From Sphingomonas paucimobilis NBRC 13935 (GTDB taxonomy: Bacteria; Pseudomonadota; Alphaproteobacteria; Sphingomonadales; Sphingomonadaceae): a stretch of 64,000 nt of DNA. Of this stretch, positions 49,370 to 59,062 are shown piece by piece. Within the stretch, counting starts at the first letter, position 1; each line of letters starts with the position of its first letter. The notes under the pieces were generated by a model. It saw nothing but the letters and a program-made list of their open reading frames with translations, was not told where the DNA came from and did not search any database. The stretch spans positions 95,313-159,312 of the forward strand of contig NZ_BBJS01000012.1 in assembly GCF_000739895.2 (NCBI RefSeq), given 5' to 3'. Both the position numbers and the translations under genes were made by a program.

Positions 49370-50425
49370 TTATGATACCATAGGCTTGCGCGGTGCCTGG
49401 CCGAGCCGGTGCGCGGCGGCGGTCGCCGCGATGAGGAGAAGGGCGGCATTGGCCTGATGCGCGACCGCGATATCGATCTGCACGCCGGTCAGCAGCGTCG
49501 CGATGCCCAGGGCGATCTGGACGACGACCAGCACGATCACCAGCCAGCCGGCGCGAAGGGCGCCGCTGCGGATCGCACGCGCCGCCATCCCGATAAGCAT
49601 GGCCGCCGCCGTGAAGGCGAACCAGCGATGGATGAACTGGACGACGACCGGGTTGTCGAAGGCGTTGGCGATGGCTGGCGTCATCATCGGCGTGCCCGCC
49701 GGGAACCAGGCATCGCCCATCAGCGGCCAACTCGAAAAGGCATAGCCCGCGTCCAGCCCGGCGGTGAGCGCCCCGAACATTAGCTGGATGAACAGCGTCA
49801 CGATCGCGCCGGCACCCAGCAGCGTCAGGCGGGAAGGGGCCGCCAGCCGATTGCGATGCAACGCCAGGAGGTCGAGCGCGGTCCATACGATCCCGGCCAG
49901 GATGAACAGCGCGGTCAGCAGATGGACGGTCAAGCGGATATGGCTGACATCGGTCCGCTCGACGAGGCCCGAGGCGACCATCCACCAGCCGATCGCCCCC
50001 TGCAATCCGCCTAGGGCGAGCAGCGCGAGCAGGCGCGGCTTATATCCCACCGGGATCGCCTTGCGGGCCCAGAACCAGATCAGCGGCAGGGCAAAGGCCA
50101 TGCCGATCACTCGGCCCAGCACGCGGTGCAGATATTCCCAGAAGAAGATCGCCTTGAACCCGCCCAGCGTCATATCACGGTTGAAGGTCCAATATTCGGG
50201 AATGCGTTTGTAGTTGTCGAATTCCGCCTGCCATTGCGCCTCGGTCAGCGGGGGAATGATGCCGGTGATCGGCTTCCATTCGGTGATCGACAGGCCGCTA
50301 TTGGTCAGGCGCGTAATGCCGCCGACGATCACCATCGCGACGATCAGGCCGGCGACGATGATCAGCCAGCGGGCAACGGCGCGGGGGCGGGCGGTGACCA
50401 TGAAGGCAGGGCTCGGTTGCAGCAT
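49370..50425 (-). CDS. ctaA: Heme A synthase, COX15/CtaA family
   Basis: The 351-residue membrane protein converts heme O to heme A for cytochrome aa3. It has about eight helices and the COX15 hallmarks [29 protein letters not shown] and [13 protein letters not shown], giving the haem-ligand histidines. The start is taken as ATG 50425; ATGs at 50401 and 50497 are alternatives. No other oxidase genes are adjacent. Confidence 0.92.
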   Translation of the reverse strand: MLQPSPAFMVTARPRAVARWLIIVAGLIVAMVIVGGITRLTNSGLSITEWKPITGIIPPLTEAQWQAEFDNYKRIPEYWTFNRDMTLGGFKAIFFWEYLHRVLGRVIGMAFALPLIWFWARKAIPVGYKPRLLALLALGGLQGAIGWWMVASGLVERTDVSHIRLTVHLLTALFILAGIVWTALDLLALHRNRLAAPSRLTLLGAGAIVTLFIQLMFGALTAGLDAGYAFSSWPLMGDAWFPAGTPMMTPAIANAFDNPVVVQFIHRWFAFTAAAMLIGMAARAIRSGALRAGWLVIVLVVVQIALGIATLLTGVQIDIAVAHQANAALLLIAATAAAHRLGQAPRKPMVS

Positions 50426-50497
50426 CCCTTCATCATAGGGTGCAGAAAGGGCGTGGGATAGTGGACTGAATGCCTCGATACCTGACCGGTGGAACAA

Positions 50498-50515
50498 ATG
50501 TTATGTTGTAACGCC
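50498..50515 (+). promoter_or_regulatory. Candidate Zur (zinc uptake regulator) box
   Basis: TGTTATGTTGTAACG shows a nearly symmetrical GTTAT/GTAAC pair, like alphaproteobacterial Zur boxes (TGTTAT...ATAACA). It is 17 bases upstream of the MerC-like gene, which is followed by a Fur-family regulator. Confidence 0.35.
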
Positions 50516-50531
50516 TTGCGGCAATGCCTAG

Positions 50532-50960
50532 ATGATGGCGATGAACGCGGCGTCCCTAACCCTGTCCAAGCGGCCGAGACACTGGGCCGGCCTTGATCGC
50601 TGGGCGATCGGGTTGTCAGGTCTGTGCGTCGTTCACTGTATCGCCTCGTCCGTGCTTCTCGCCCTGCTGTCGACCGCCGGAGGGATGCTCGCTGCGCCGA
50701 TCGTCCATGAGGTCGGGCTGGTCCTCGCCATCATGCTGGGTGTTCTGGCGCTGGGTCGGGGTGTGATCGTCCATGGCCAAGCCTTGCCGGCGGCGGTCGG
50801 GGCCTTGGGGCTGGGCATGATGGCCGGGGCCATGACGTTGCCGCACGATGAATCCGGTGGCGAGGCGTTGTGGACCATTGTCGGCGTGGCCCTGTTGGCC
50901 ATCGGCCATATGCTCAATCAGCGCGCGGGCCGACTTGCCCCCGTCACGGTCAGACCCTAA
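50532..50960 (+). CDS. MerC domain-containing membrane protein
   Basis: The 142-residue protein has four hydrophobic helices and the MerC metal-binding signature (LSGLCVVHCIASSVLLALL), with a Cys-X3-Cys pair. MerC is a mercuric ion importer in mer operons; but stand-alone chromosomal MerC-like proteins next to Zur are more likely linked to zinc or other metals. That is inference. There are several nearby ATGs (50532, 50535, 50541). Confidence 0.85.
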   Translation: MMAMNAASLTLSKRPRHWAGLDRWAIGLSGLCVVHCIASSVLLALLSTAGGMLAAPIVHEVGLVLAIMLGVLALGRGVIVHGQALPAAVGALGLGMMAGAMTLPHDESGGEALWTIVGVALLAIGHMLNQRAGRLAPVTVRP

Positions 50961-50969
50961 GTCGCTGTC

Positions 50970-51437
50970 ATGGCGCACGCGCATCAGCATATGGAGCCCG
51001 TAGGGGCCGATCTCGCCCAGGCGGCAAAAGCCACGCTGGAGCGGGCGGGCGAGCAATGGACCGCGATGCGCGCCAGCGTGTTCGAGGCGTTGGCCGGTTT
51101 CGAAAAGCCCGCCTCCGCCTATGACATCGCCGATGCCATGTCGAAGGCGCAAGGCCGGCGGGTGGCCGCGAACAGCGTCTATCGCATCCTGGACCTGTTC
51201 GTGGGCGCCAACCTGGCGCGGCGGGTCGAAAGCGCGAATGCCTATGTCGCCAATGCACATCCCGACTGTCTGCACGACTGTATCTTCCTAGTCTGCGACA
51301 AATGCGGCCAGACCACGCATATCGATGATGACCGGCTGACGGGTGCCGTCCGCGATGCGGCACGCGGGGCGGGGTTTAGCCCCGAACGCCCGGTGATCGA
51401 GGTGCGAGGCCGCTGTTCGGACTGTGCCAAAGGCTAA
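50970..51437 (+). CDS. zur: Fur family transcriptional repressor, probably Zur
   Basis: The 155-residue metalloregulator has the Fur DNA-binding domain (AGFEKPASAYDIADAMSKAQ, then RRVAANSVYRILDLF) and a zinc structural site built on HPDCLHDCIFLVCDKCGQTTH plus the C-terminal GRCSDCAKG. The cysteine pairs fit Zur better than Fur or PerR. It is 9 bases after the MerC-like gene, with a possible Zur box upstream of both, suggesting zinc-controlled autoregulation. Confidence 0.85.
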   Translation: MAHAHQHMEPVGADLAQAAKATLERAGEQWTAMRASVFEALAGFEKPASAYDIADAMSKAQGRRVAANSVYRILDLFVGANLARRVESANAYVANAHPDCLHDCIFLVCDKCGQTTHIDDDRLTGAVRDAARGAGFSPERPVIEVRGRCSDCAKG

Positions 51438-51469
51438 GTCAGCGGAATTCTATTTACTGAGGGTGTGGT

Positions 51470-52165
51470 CTAATCGGCTAAAGCGGCCTCGATGGCGGCT
51501 TGGGCATGAAGTGCCGTGGTGTCGAACAGAGGAACCGCGCTATCCTCCTGGCGAACCAGCAGCATGATCTCGGTACAGCCTAGGATCACGGCTTCGGCGC
51601 CTTCGGTGATCATGCGGTCGATGATCTGGCGAAAGGCCTCACGCGACTGGGCGTTGATCTGGCCCGCGACGAGTTCGTCATAGATGATCCGATGAACCAG
51701 CGCCCGGTCCTGCGCATCGGGAATGATGACGTTCAGGCCATGCTGACGCTCCAGCCGCCCCTTGTAGAAATCATGCTCCATCGTGAAGGCCGTGCCCAGC
51801 AGCGCCACCTTCTGAAAACCCGCGGCCTTGATGGCGGCGGCGGTGGGATCGGCGATGTGGAGCAGCGGGATGCCGATGGCGGCCTGAACCGCTGGCGCCA
51901 TGCGGTGCATGGTGTTCGTGCAAATGAGCAGGACTTCGGCCCCGCCAGCTTCCAGCCGCCGTGCCGCGTCGGTCATGCGCTGGGTCAGTCCCTCCCAATC
52001 CCCGGCATGCTGCAACGCTTCGATCTCGGCGAAGTTGAACGACCAGAGCAGGCAGGGGGCGGATGCGGTCGGGCCAAGGTGGTCTCGGACGCCCTGATTG
52101 ATGATGCGGTAATATTCCGCCGAGCTCTCCCAGCTCATGCCGCCTATCAAGCCGATCATCCGCAT
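51470..52165 (-). CDS. Aspartate/glutamate racemase family protein
   Basis: The 231-residue racemase begins IGLIGGMSWESSAEYYRIIN and has both catalytic cysteines (LLICTNTMHRM and AVILGCTEIM). It probably interconverts D- and L-aspartate or another amino acid. AGGGA eight bases upstream favours the ATG at 52165 over 52207. Confidence 0.9.
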   Translation of the reverse strand: MRMIGLIGGMSWESSAEYYRIINQGVRDHLGPTASAPCLLWSFNFAEIEALQHAGDWEGLTQRMTDAARRLEAGGAEVLLICTNTMHRMAPAVQAAIGIPLLHIADPTAAAIKAAGFQKVALLGTAFTMEHDFYKGRLERQHGLNVIIPDAQDRALVHRIIYDELVAGQINAQSREAFRQIIDRMITEGAEAVILGCTEIMLLVRQEDSAVPLFDTTALHAQAAIEAALAD

Positions 52166-52240
52166 CGCAACGTCCCTCATTGTCTGCCGAACCATATGCG
52201 CGGTCATGGACGGCGCGTCATAGAGCTTTCCCCATCCGGA

Positions 52241-52745
52241 TCAGCGGTACGGTAACCCGTCCACTGGCGCGGATTGGGCCGGTTCGATCGGTTCATAACC
52301 ACAGGCGCGGTAGAGCGGTTCGCCGGCGAGCGTCGCCATCATCTCCGCACGGCGAAAGCCGGCGGCCCGCGCCGCATCTTCACACCGCGCCAGGATCATG
52401 CGGCCTAGCCCGCGCCGGACGAAATCGGGATCGGTATAGATGGCCCGGATACGTGCAGGCTGGGTCGCGGGATCGAGCATCGCGGCATCGCAAATCCGTG
52501 CTGTGGTCGCCGTCATAGAGAGTCGCGCGGGCACTCCATCCTCCGTAACCGGCCAATCGTCCGTCGCATTCCGCGAGCAGATAGCTGCCATCAGCGATCA
52601 ACTGCTTATCGAGACCCACTACGGCGCGGCTGGCGACAATTTCGGCTGGGGAGAGAAAGGCTTGCTGAAGCGTTGCAATCGCGCGGTCCATCAGGACCGC
52701 GATGCCAGGAAGGTCGGTCGAATTGGCCCAGCGAAATACAAACAT
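52241..52745 (-). pseudogene. GNAT acetyltransferase with a frameshift
   Basis: The N-terminal half of a GNAT acetyltransferase lies in one reverse frame (52745 down: [14 protein letters not shown] to [13 protein letters not shown]) and the C-terminal half in another (to 52241: [51 protein letters not shown]). The join needs a one-base shift near 52500. Neither frame alone is a whole enzyme. It is either a recent pseudogene or a sequencing error. The acetyl-CoA loop RRGLGRM is intact. Confidence 0.75.
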
Positions 52746-52838
52746 GTCCCGATTTTGCCATAGGACCCTATGCCGTCAACCTGACATGGGCGAACGGTTG
52801 CAATCGACACCACCGATTTGCTGCGATAAGCCGGTGTG

Positions 52839-54764
52839 ATGGCAGACATTCCTCAGACCCCGTTGCTCGATACGGTTCACACTCCCGACGACCTTCGGCG
52901 GCTTGCGCCCGAACAGTTGCGGCAGCTGGCCGACGAGTTGCGGACCGAGACGATCTCGGCGGTCGGCATCACCGGTGGCCATCTGGGCTCCGGACTGGGC
53001 GTGGTCGAGCTGACGGTCGCGCTCCATTATGTGTTCAACACCCCGGCCGACCGGCTGGTGTGGGACGTGGGCCACCAATGCTATCCGCACAAGATCCTGA
53101 CCGGACGTCGCGACCGGATCCGTACCATCCGCCAGGGCGGCGGCCTGTCCGGTTTCACCAAGCGGTCCGAGAGTGAGTATGATCCGTTCGGCGCGGCTCA
53201 CAGTTCGACCTCGATCTCGGCGGCGCTGGGCTTTGCGGTGGCCAACAAGCTGGCCGGGACGCCGGGCAAGGGCATTGCCGTCATCGGCGACGGTGCGATG
53301 TCGGCGGGCATGGCCTATGAGGCGATGAACAATGCCGAACAGGCGGGCAATCGCCTGATCGTCATCCTCAACGACAATGACATGTCGATCGCGCCGCCGG
53401 TGGGTGGCCTGTCGGCCTATCTATCGCGCATCGTGTCGAGCCGCGAGTTTTTGGGCGTTCGCGACGTCTTCAAGAAGCTCGCCAAGCGCTTCCCCCGCCC
53501 GATCCAGAAGGCGGCGCGCAAGACCGACGAGTTCGCGCGCGGCATGACCATGGGGGGCACGCTGTTTGAGGAATTGGGCTTTTATTATGTCGGTCCGATC
53601 GACGGTCACAATCTCGACCATCTGATTCCCGTGCTCGAGAATGTCCGCGACGCCGAGGAAGGCCCGATCCTGATCCATGTCGTCACCAAGAAGGGCAAGG
53701 GCTATGCGCCGGCCGAGGCGGCGGCGGACAAATATCATGGCGTCCAGAAGTTCGACGTCATCACCGGCGCCCAGGCCAAAGCGCCTCCGGGACCGCCGGC
53801 CTATCAGAATGTCTTCGGCGAAACGCTGAGCCGCGAAGCCGAGAGCGATCCGCGCATCTGCGCGATCACCGCCGCCATGCCGTCGGGCACGGGCCTCGAC
53901 AAGTTCGCGGCCGCGCATCCCGACCGCTTCTTCGACGTCGGGATTGCCGAGCAGCATGCGGTGACCTTCGCGGCGGGGTTGGCCGCACAGGGCATGCGGC
54001 CCTTCTGCGCGATCTATTCGACCTTCCTTCAGCGCGCTTATGACCAGGTGGTTCATGACGTCGCGATCCAGAATTTGCCGGTCCGCTTCGCGATCGACCG
54101 CGCCGGGCTGGTCGGGGCGGACGGCGCGACCCATGCGGGGTCGTTCGACGTCACCTATCTCGCCAGTCTGCCCAACATGGTGGTGATGGCGGCCGCCGAC
54201 GAGGCGGAGCTGGTCCATATGGTCCATACCTGCGTCAATCATGACTCGGGTCCGATTGCCGTCCGTTATCCGCGCGGCAACGGTGTCGGCGTCGCGCTGC
54301 CCGAGACGCCCGAATTGCTAGAGATCGGCAAGGGGCGCTTGGTCCGCGAGGGCAAGAAGGTGGCGATCCTGTCGCTCGGCACCCGTCTGGGCGAGGCGCT
54401 GCGTGCTGCCGACGCGCTGGAGGCCAAGGGGCTGTCGACCTCCGTCGCCGATCTGCGCTTCGCCAAGCCGCTCGACGAGGCGCTCATCCGACGCCTGCTG
54501 ACCACCCATGAGGTGGCGGTGACGATCGAGGAGAATGCGATCGGTGGCCTGGGCGCGCATGTCCTGACCATGGCGTCCGACGAAGGCCTGATCGATGCCG
54601 GCCTCAAGCTGCGCACGATGCGCCTGCCCGATCTGTTCCAGGATCAGGACAAGCCCGAGGTGCAATATGCGCAGGCCGGGCTCGACGCCGATGCGATCGT
54701 CGAGACGGTGCTGAAGGCCTTACGCCACAACAGCACGCACGTCACCGAGGGCGCGCGCGCATGA
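52839..54764 (+). CDS. dxs: 1-deoxy-D-xylulose-5-phosphate synthase
   Basis: The 641-residue TPP enzyme makes DXP from pyruvate and glyceraldehyde-3-phosphate, the first step of the non-mevalonate isoprenoid pathway. TPP motif: [17 protein letters not shown] to ILNDNDMSI. The transketolase signature [15 protein letters not shown] is present. ATG 52839 is used (GTG at 52836 is adjacent). A small membrane protein gene overlaps the stop (ATGA). Confidence 0.97.
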   Translation: MADIPQTPLLDTVHTPDDLRRLAPEQLRQLADELRTETISAVGITGGHLGSGLGVVELTVALHYVFNTPADRLVWDVGHQCYPHKILTGRRDRIRTIRQGGGLSGFTKRSESEYDPFGAAHSSTSISAALGFAVANKLAGTPGKGIAVIGDGAMSAGMAYEAMNNAEQAGNRLIVILNDNDMSIAPPVGGLSAYLSRIVSSREFLGVRDVFKKLAKRFPRPIQKAARKTDEFARGMTMGGTLFEELGFYYVGPIDGHNLDHLIPVLENVRDAEEGPILIHVVTKKGKGYAPAEAAADKYHGVQKFDVITGAQAKAPPGPPAYQNVFGETLSREAESDPRICAITAAMPSGTGLDKFAAAHPDRFFDVGIAEQHAVTFAAGLAAQGMRPFCAIYSTFLQRAYDQVVHDVAIQNLPVRFAIDRAGLVGADGATHAGSFDVTYLASLPNMVVMAAADEAELVHMVHTCVNHDSGPIAVRYPRGNGVGVALPETPELLEIGKGRLVREGKKVAILSLGTRLGEALRAADALEAKGLSTSVADLRFAKPLDEALIRRLLTTHEVAVTIEENAIGGLGAHVLTMASDEGLIDAGLKLRTMRLPDLFQDQDKPEVQYAQAGLDADAIVETVLKALRHNSTHVTEGARA

Positions 54765-54946
54765 TTCGCGGCTGGACCGCCGTCATTGTCTTCACAACGC
54801 TGGCGGTGGTCATGATGGTGGGCGTGAATGTGCGAATGTGGCGGCGGATGAAGGCCGCCACTGCCGCCGCCAAGGCGGAAGCGGAGCGGGATGACGCCAC
54901 GCCCATGAACGCGACGGATACGAACTCCGACCTCCGTTCCGCCTGA
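54761..54946 (+). CDS. Small single-helix membrane protein
   Basis: The 61-residue protein has one transmembrane helix (about 4-24), then a charged Ala/Glu tail. Its ATG overlaps the dxs stop (ATGA), so it is probably translated after dxs. The last residues (DLRSA) and the stop codon lie in a family A palindromic repeat. No function is known. Confidence 0.6.
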   Translation: MIRGWTAVIVFTTLAVVMMVGVNVRMWRRMKAATAAAKAEAERDDATPMNATDTNSDLRSA

Positions 54947-55066
54947 GCGTAGTCGAAGGCCACGCTCAGGACTTGCTCAAATGTGCTGACCAACGGCCAG
55001 TCGGACAGCCAAAGTGAGCTTGGTTAGTACTATCCCTTCGCCTTCGACTTCGCTCAGACTGAACGG
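54934..55066. repeat. REP-like palindromic repeat pair, family A (locus 4)
   Basis: A reverse copy (54934-54961) and a forward copy (55040-55066) are separated by 78 bases, back to back rather than face to face as at the other loci. The first copy overlaps the coding end of the small membrane protein gene. Confidence 0.78.
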
Positions 55067-55109
55067 AGGTGAGGTAGGACGCTGCCTTTGATCCCGCCGT
55101 TTCCGATCA

Positions 55110-55790
55110 TCACCGCCCGAGATAATGCGCCTGCGCCGCATCGGTCGCGTTGATCGCCAGCACCGCTCGCGCCTCGCTGGGCGGGAGCGGCCCGGACGGC
55201 GTCGGCCGGTCGGTGCCGCTCGCCGAGATGACCCGGCCCAGCAGTTCCTGGCCTTCCTGCCACCAGCCCAGACCGCTGGCGGCATTGATATGTCCCTGAT
55301 GTCCGGCATCGATGAAATGACTGCCCCAATCGACCGCCAAGCTGTGCGCGCGTTCGATCGAGATCCAGGGATCGTCCTGGCTGGCGACGAGGATGGAGGG
55401 GAAGGGGAGCGGCGTGCGCGGCGAGGGGGCGAAGCCCTTCAGGCTGTCGGGGGCATCCGACCGGTCGACATCGGCGGGCGCCACGAGCAGCGCACCCGCG
55501 ACCGGCCAGCCATAGGGCTGGGGCGACAATTCCGCCCACCAAGCCACCGCCAGACACCCGAGCGAGTGCGCGGCGAGGATGACGGGGGCCTGAGCCTGGC
55601 GGATCGCCTGATCGAGCCGCGTGACCCAGGCGTTGCGGTGCGGCGTCGACCACATGCCCAGTTCGACCCGGATCGTATCGGGCCGCGACTCTTCCCACAG
55701 ACTTTGCCAATGCGACCGGCCCGAGCCGCCCAGGCCCGGCACGGTGAGAATGGTCGGCTTACGCGCTTCGTAGGATGCAAACGAACCCAT
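55110..55790 (-). CDS. RBBP9/YdeN family alpha/beta hydrolase
   Basis: The 226-residue serine hydrolase starts TILTVPGLGGSGRSHWQSLWE. The nucleophile elbow is HSLGC, the acid is in ASQDDPW, and the histidine is in GHQGHINAASGLGWWQEG. The substrate is not known. GGAG six bases upstream gives the start. Confidence 0.9.
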   Translation of the reverse strand: MGSFASYEARKPTILTVPGLGGSGRSHWQSLWEESRPDTIRVELGMWSTPHRNAWVTRLDQAIRQAQAPVILAAHSLGCLAVAWWAELSPQPYGWPVAGALLVAPADVDRSDAPDSLKGFAPSPRTPLPFPSILVASQDDPWISIERAHSLAVDWGSHFIDAGHQGHINAASGLGWWQEGQELLGRVISASGTDRPTPSGPLPPSEARAVLAINATDAAQAHYLGR

Positions 55791-55937
55791 CAGGCGTCTC
55801 CTTGCTGCGGGGCCGGACGGTCGTGTTCCGTATTGACCCTATCGCTGCATCTTATTCCTATCGTTATGATAGGCAATAGGCCGCGCGCCTAATGGATCGC
55901 GGCTTGCGACGAACCGAGGGGCGCGATAGGGGCGGCC

Positions 55938-56672
55938 ATGGCCAAGCAGCGTGTCGACCAGATGCTCGTGGATCGCGGACTCGTGGAATCGCGATCTCGC
56001 GCCCAGGCCATGATCATGGCGGGCCTGGTTTTTTCCGGCGAGACCAAGATCGCCAAGCCCGGCCAGCAGCTGGCGCCCGAGGCGGCGCTGGAAGTGCGCG
56101 GGCGCGACCACCCCTGGGTGTCGCGCGGCGGGATCAAGCTGGCGCATGGGCTGGAGCATTTCGGCTGGGACGTGACCGACGCGGTCGCGATCGATGTCGG
56201 GTCGTCGACCGGCGGCTTTACCGATGTGCTGCTGCAAAAGGGCGCCGCGCGCGTCTATGCGGTGGACAGCGGGACGAACCAGCTCGCCTGGTCGCTGCGC
56301 CAGGACCCGCGCGTGATCGTCCATGAACAGACCAGCGCGCGTATCCTGACCGAGGCGCATATCCCCGAGCCCGTCGACCTAATCGTGTGCGACGCCAGCT
56401 TCATCGGCTTGGCCAAGGTGCTGGAGCGCCCATTGCGTTTTGCCGGTCCGTCCGGCCGCTTGCTCGCGCTGATCAAGCCGCAATTCGAGGCGGGGCGAGA
56501 GGAAGTCGGCAAGGGCGGGGTGGTGCGCGATCCGGCGGTCCATGCCCGCGTCTGCGACGAGGTCGTCGCCTGGCTGTCGGGCGTCGGCTGGCATGTGGCG
56601 GGGGTGACGCAAAGTCCGATCACCGGTCCTGAAGGTAATATCGAGTTTCTGGTGGCCGCATCCCGAAATTGA
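55938..56672 (+). CDS. tlyA: TlyA family RNA 2'-O-methyltransferase
   Basis: The 244-residue protein has an N-terminal S4 RNA-binding domain (MAKQRVDQMLVDRGLVES) and an FtsJ-like methyltransferase domain with the SAM motif AIDVGSSTGGFTDVLLQKG. TlyA methylates ribosomal RNA in mycobacteria. dxs and tlyA are neighbours in many alphaproteobacteria; here a hydrolase gene lies between. Confidence 0.92.
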   Translation: MAKQRVDQMLVDRGLVESRSRAQAMIMAGLVFSGETKIAKPGQQLAPEAALEVRGRDHPWVSRGGIKLAHGLEHFGWDVTDAVAIDVGSSTGGFTDVLLQKGAARVYAVDSGTNQLAWSLRQDPRVIVHEQTSARILTEAHIPEPVDLIVCDASFIGLAKVLERPLRFAGPSGRLLALIKPQFEAGREEVGKGGVVRDPAVHARVCDEVVAWLSGVGWHVAGVTQSPITGPEGNIEFLVAASRN

Positions 56673-56794
56673 ACGGCGCGGCATAATTGGCGTTGAGCTT
56701 TCCGTTTACTGTCTTGTCGCAGTGCGGCAGATCGGCGGCCGACATGGCGAAAGAGGGACGAGTGGGGACGATCGCATCGAAGGGACAGTTGCGG

Positions 56795-57313
56795 ATGTCA
56801 TTTCTGCGCTGGGCAGTCGTGATCGTGCCGTTGGTCCTTCTTTTGGGCTTCGCATCGGGCCGGTCGGTGCCGGCGGGCAATGAGAATGAATGGTATCGTG
56901 CGCTGGCCAAGCCTGCGCTGACGCCGCCGGGCTGGGTCTTCCCCGTCGCCTGGACGACGCTATATATCCTGATCGGCCTGGCGCTGGCGATGATCCTCCA
57001 TGCGCGCGGGGCCAAGGGGCGTGGTGTGGCGATCGGCTTGTTCGTGGCGCAATTTGCGCTCAACCTTGCCTGGACGCCGCTGTTCTTCGGCGCGCACCGC
57101 GTGACTGTGGCATTGATCGTGCTGCTCGCCATCCTGGTGCTCGCCATATGGACGACCTTCGCCTTTGCGCGGATCCGGCGTGGTGCCGCTTGGCTGATGC
57201 TGCCCTATCTGGTGTGGCTGTCCTTTGCCGGCGTGCTGAATTGGCGGATCGGTCAGCTCAATCCCGACGCGGAAAGCCTTGTGCCGCGCTCCCAAACCTC
57301 CCAAATGCTGTGA
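56795..57313 (+). CDS. tspO: TspO/MBR family protein
   Basis: The 172-residue membrane protein has five helices and the TspO motifs NEWYRALAKPALTPPGWVFP and VWLSFAGVLNWRI. TspO proteins bind porphyrins and modulate stress responses and photopigment genes. AAGGGA nine bases upstream supports the ATG at 56795; open frame to 56687 is ignored. Confidence 0.88.
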   Translation: MSFLRWAVVIVPLVLLLGFASGRSVPAGNENEWYRALAKPALTPPGWVFPVAWTTLYILIGLALAMILHARGAKGRGVAIGLFVAQFALNLAWTPLFFGAHRVTVALIVLLAILVLAIWTTFAFARIRRGAAWLMLPYLVWLSFAGVLNWRIGQLNPDAESLVPRSQTSQML

Positions 57314-57335
57314 AACGCTTTCTGGGATTTTGAAC

Positions 57336-57617
57336 ATGCAGGCCGACAACAAGCTTTTCGACGATTTCGCCAAGGTGATGAACGGCTTGGCCGGCACCGT
57401 GGCCGGCATGGGCCGTGAGGCCGAAGCCAGCGCCCGTTCGCGCGCCCGCGAATGGATCGGCGGTCTCGACTTCGTCAGCCGCGAGGAGTTCGAGGTGGTG
57501 AAGGCCATGGCCGTGGCCGCGCGCGATGAGGCGGATGCGCTCAAGGCCCGTCTCGATGCCTTGGAAGCCAAGCAGCAGGGCGGCGTGGCGGCGCCCCTGA
57601 CCGGGGCCGAATCCTGA
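57336..57617 (+). CDS. ubiK: UbiK-like BMFP accessory factor
   Basis: The 93-residue protein is helical with a C-terminal coiled coil (FVSREEFEVVKAMAVAARDE to LDALEAKQQ), the BMFP pattern. UbiK helps assemble ubiquinone biosynthesis enzymes in proteobacteria. It lies in a same-strand run with tspO, ybjN and proC. The ATG at 57336 fits the family length. Confidence 0.82.
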   Translation: MQADNKLFDDFAKVMNGLAGTVAGMGREAEASARSRAREWIGGLDFVSREEFEVVKAMAVAARDEADALKARLDALEAKQQGGVAAPLTGAES

Positions 57618-57755
57618 TCGGCGTGATCCTGTCGGATGGGCTGCCCGCCGTGTCGGGCGGTGCAGCTATCCACAGTTTTCGATGCGCGACTGCTTGCAGT
57701 GAGACCGTTACGGGTGCAACCTGTAGCGGTCTGGTTTTGTTCGCAGGACAGCGTA

Positions 57756-58259
57756 ATGCTTGAATCGACCGATCATGAAGCCGAAGAATCAGCCCCCATC
57801 GACATGTTGGAGGCGTATTTCGCCGCGCATGGTTGGGAGCATGAGCGGCATGACGAAGAGATCGTCGCGACCGTCAAGGGAAGCTGGGCGAGCTATGAGC
57901 TCCGGGCCCTCTGGCGCGATGACGACAGTGTCCTGCAATTCCTGGCCTTTCCCGACATCAAGGTGACCGAGGATCGCCGCTCCAGCATCTATGAGGCCCT
58001 GGCGCTGGTGAACGAGCAGCTGTGGATCGGCCATTTCGAACTTTGGTCGAACAGCGGCATCCTCCTCTATCGTCACGCCGCGATGGTCGACGGCGGCGAG
58101 GATGGCACCATCTCGCTCAGCGCCACCGAATTGCTCGTCGAATCAGCGATCGAGGAATGCGAGCGCTTCTATCCGGTGTTCCAGTTCGTCTTGTGGGGCG
58201 GCAAGAGCCCGAAGGAAGCGTTGGCCGCCGCGCTGATCGAGACGCAGGGCGAGGCGTGA
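57756..58259 (+). CDS. YbjN domain-containing protein
   Basis: The 167-residue protein has the YbjN-type fold (WASYELRALWRDDDSVLQFL, and HFELWSNSGILLYRHA). YbjN proteins resemble type III secretion chaperones and affect surface traits in E. coli; function here is unknown. AGGA precedes the ATG. proC begins inside the stop codon (GTGA). Confidence 0.85.
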   Translation: MLESTDHEAEESAPIDMLEAYFAAHGWEHERHDEEIVATVKGSWASYELRALWRDDDSVLQFLAFPDIKVTEDRRSSIYEALALVNEQLWIGHFELWSNSGILLYRHAAMVDGGEDGTISLSATELLVESAIEECERFYPVFQFVLWGGKSPKEALAAALIETQGEA

Positions 58260-59056
58260 GTTTCCCAAGCGGACCGTTCTGGTTGATCGGGTGCGGCAAT
58301 ATGGCAGGGGCGATGCTCCGCCGTTGGCTGTCCCAGGGGCTGGACCCGGCACAGGTTACGGTGATCACCCGCAGCGGACGCGGGGCCCCCGAGGGGGTGC
58401 GATCGCTGACCGCCTTGCCGATCGACGAGACCCCCGCGACATTGATGCTGGGCTTCAAGCCCCAGCAACTGGACGATATCGCCCCCACGCTCAGCCATCT
58501 GAACCCTAAGCTGCTCTTGTCGATCCTCGCTGGTGTCGAGGAAGCGGCGCTGGCGACGCGAATCCCGGCGGGGGCGACGGTGCGGATGATGCCCAACCTG
58601 CCGGTGGCGATCGGGCAGGGGGTGACGGCCCTCTTCACCCGCTCGACCGATGCCGAGATCCGCGCTCATGCCCAGTCTCTGGCCGAGGCGCTCGGGCTGG
58701 CCCCGTGGATCGAGGACGAAGCGCGCTTCGATGCGGTGACGGCGCTCGCAGGATGCGGCCCGGCTTTCGTTTTCCGCTTCATCGATGCGATCGCCCAGGC
58801 CGGGGTCGCGCTCGGCCTTGATGCCGAATTGGCCCAGAGGCTGGCGCTGGCGACGGTGGACGGCGCGGGATCGATGGCGATCGGGGCGGATGCTTCGCCC
58901 GGCACCCTGGCGGACCGCGTGGCCAGCCCGGGTGGCTCGACGCGGGAGGGATTGAACGTCCTCGACGCCGACGATGGGCTCAACACGCTGATGGCGGCCA
59001 CGCTGGCCGCCTCGGAACGCCGCAATCGCGAAATGGCGGCGGCGGCGCGGCGCTGA
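58256..59056 (+). CDS. proC: Pyrroline-5-carboxylate reductase
   Basis: The 266-residue enzyme makes proline from pyrroline-5-carboxylate using NAD(P)H. The cofactor motif is WLIGCGNMAGAMLRRW, and the family motif AVTALAGCGPAFVF-like DAVTALAGCGPAFVFRF plus VASPGGSTREGL are present. The start is GTG 58256, overlapping the YbjN-type stop. Confidence 0.95.
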   Translation: MSFPSGPFWLIGCGNMAGAMLRRWLSQGLDPAQVTVITRSGRGAPEGVRSLTALPIDETPATLMLGFKPQQLDDIAPTLSHLNPKLLLSILAGVEEAALATRIPAGATVRMMPNLPVAIGQGVTALFTRSTDAEIRAHAQSLAEALGLAPWIEDEARFDAVTALAGCGPAFVFRFIDAIAQAGVALGLDAELAQRLALATVDGAGSMAIGADASPGTLADRVASPGGSTREGLNVLDADDGLNTLMAATLAASERRNREMAAAARR

Positions 59057-59062
59057 CCGCCG

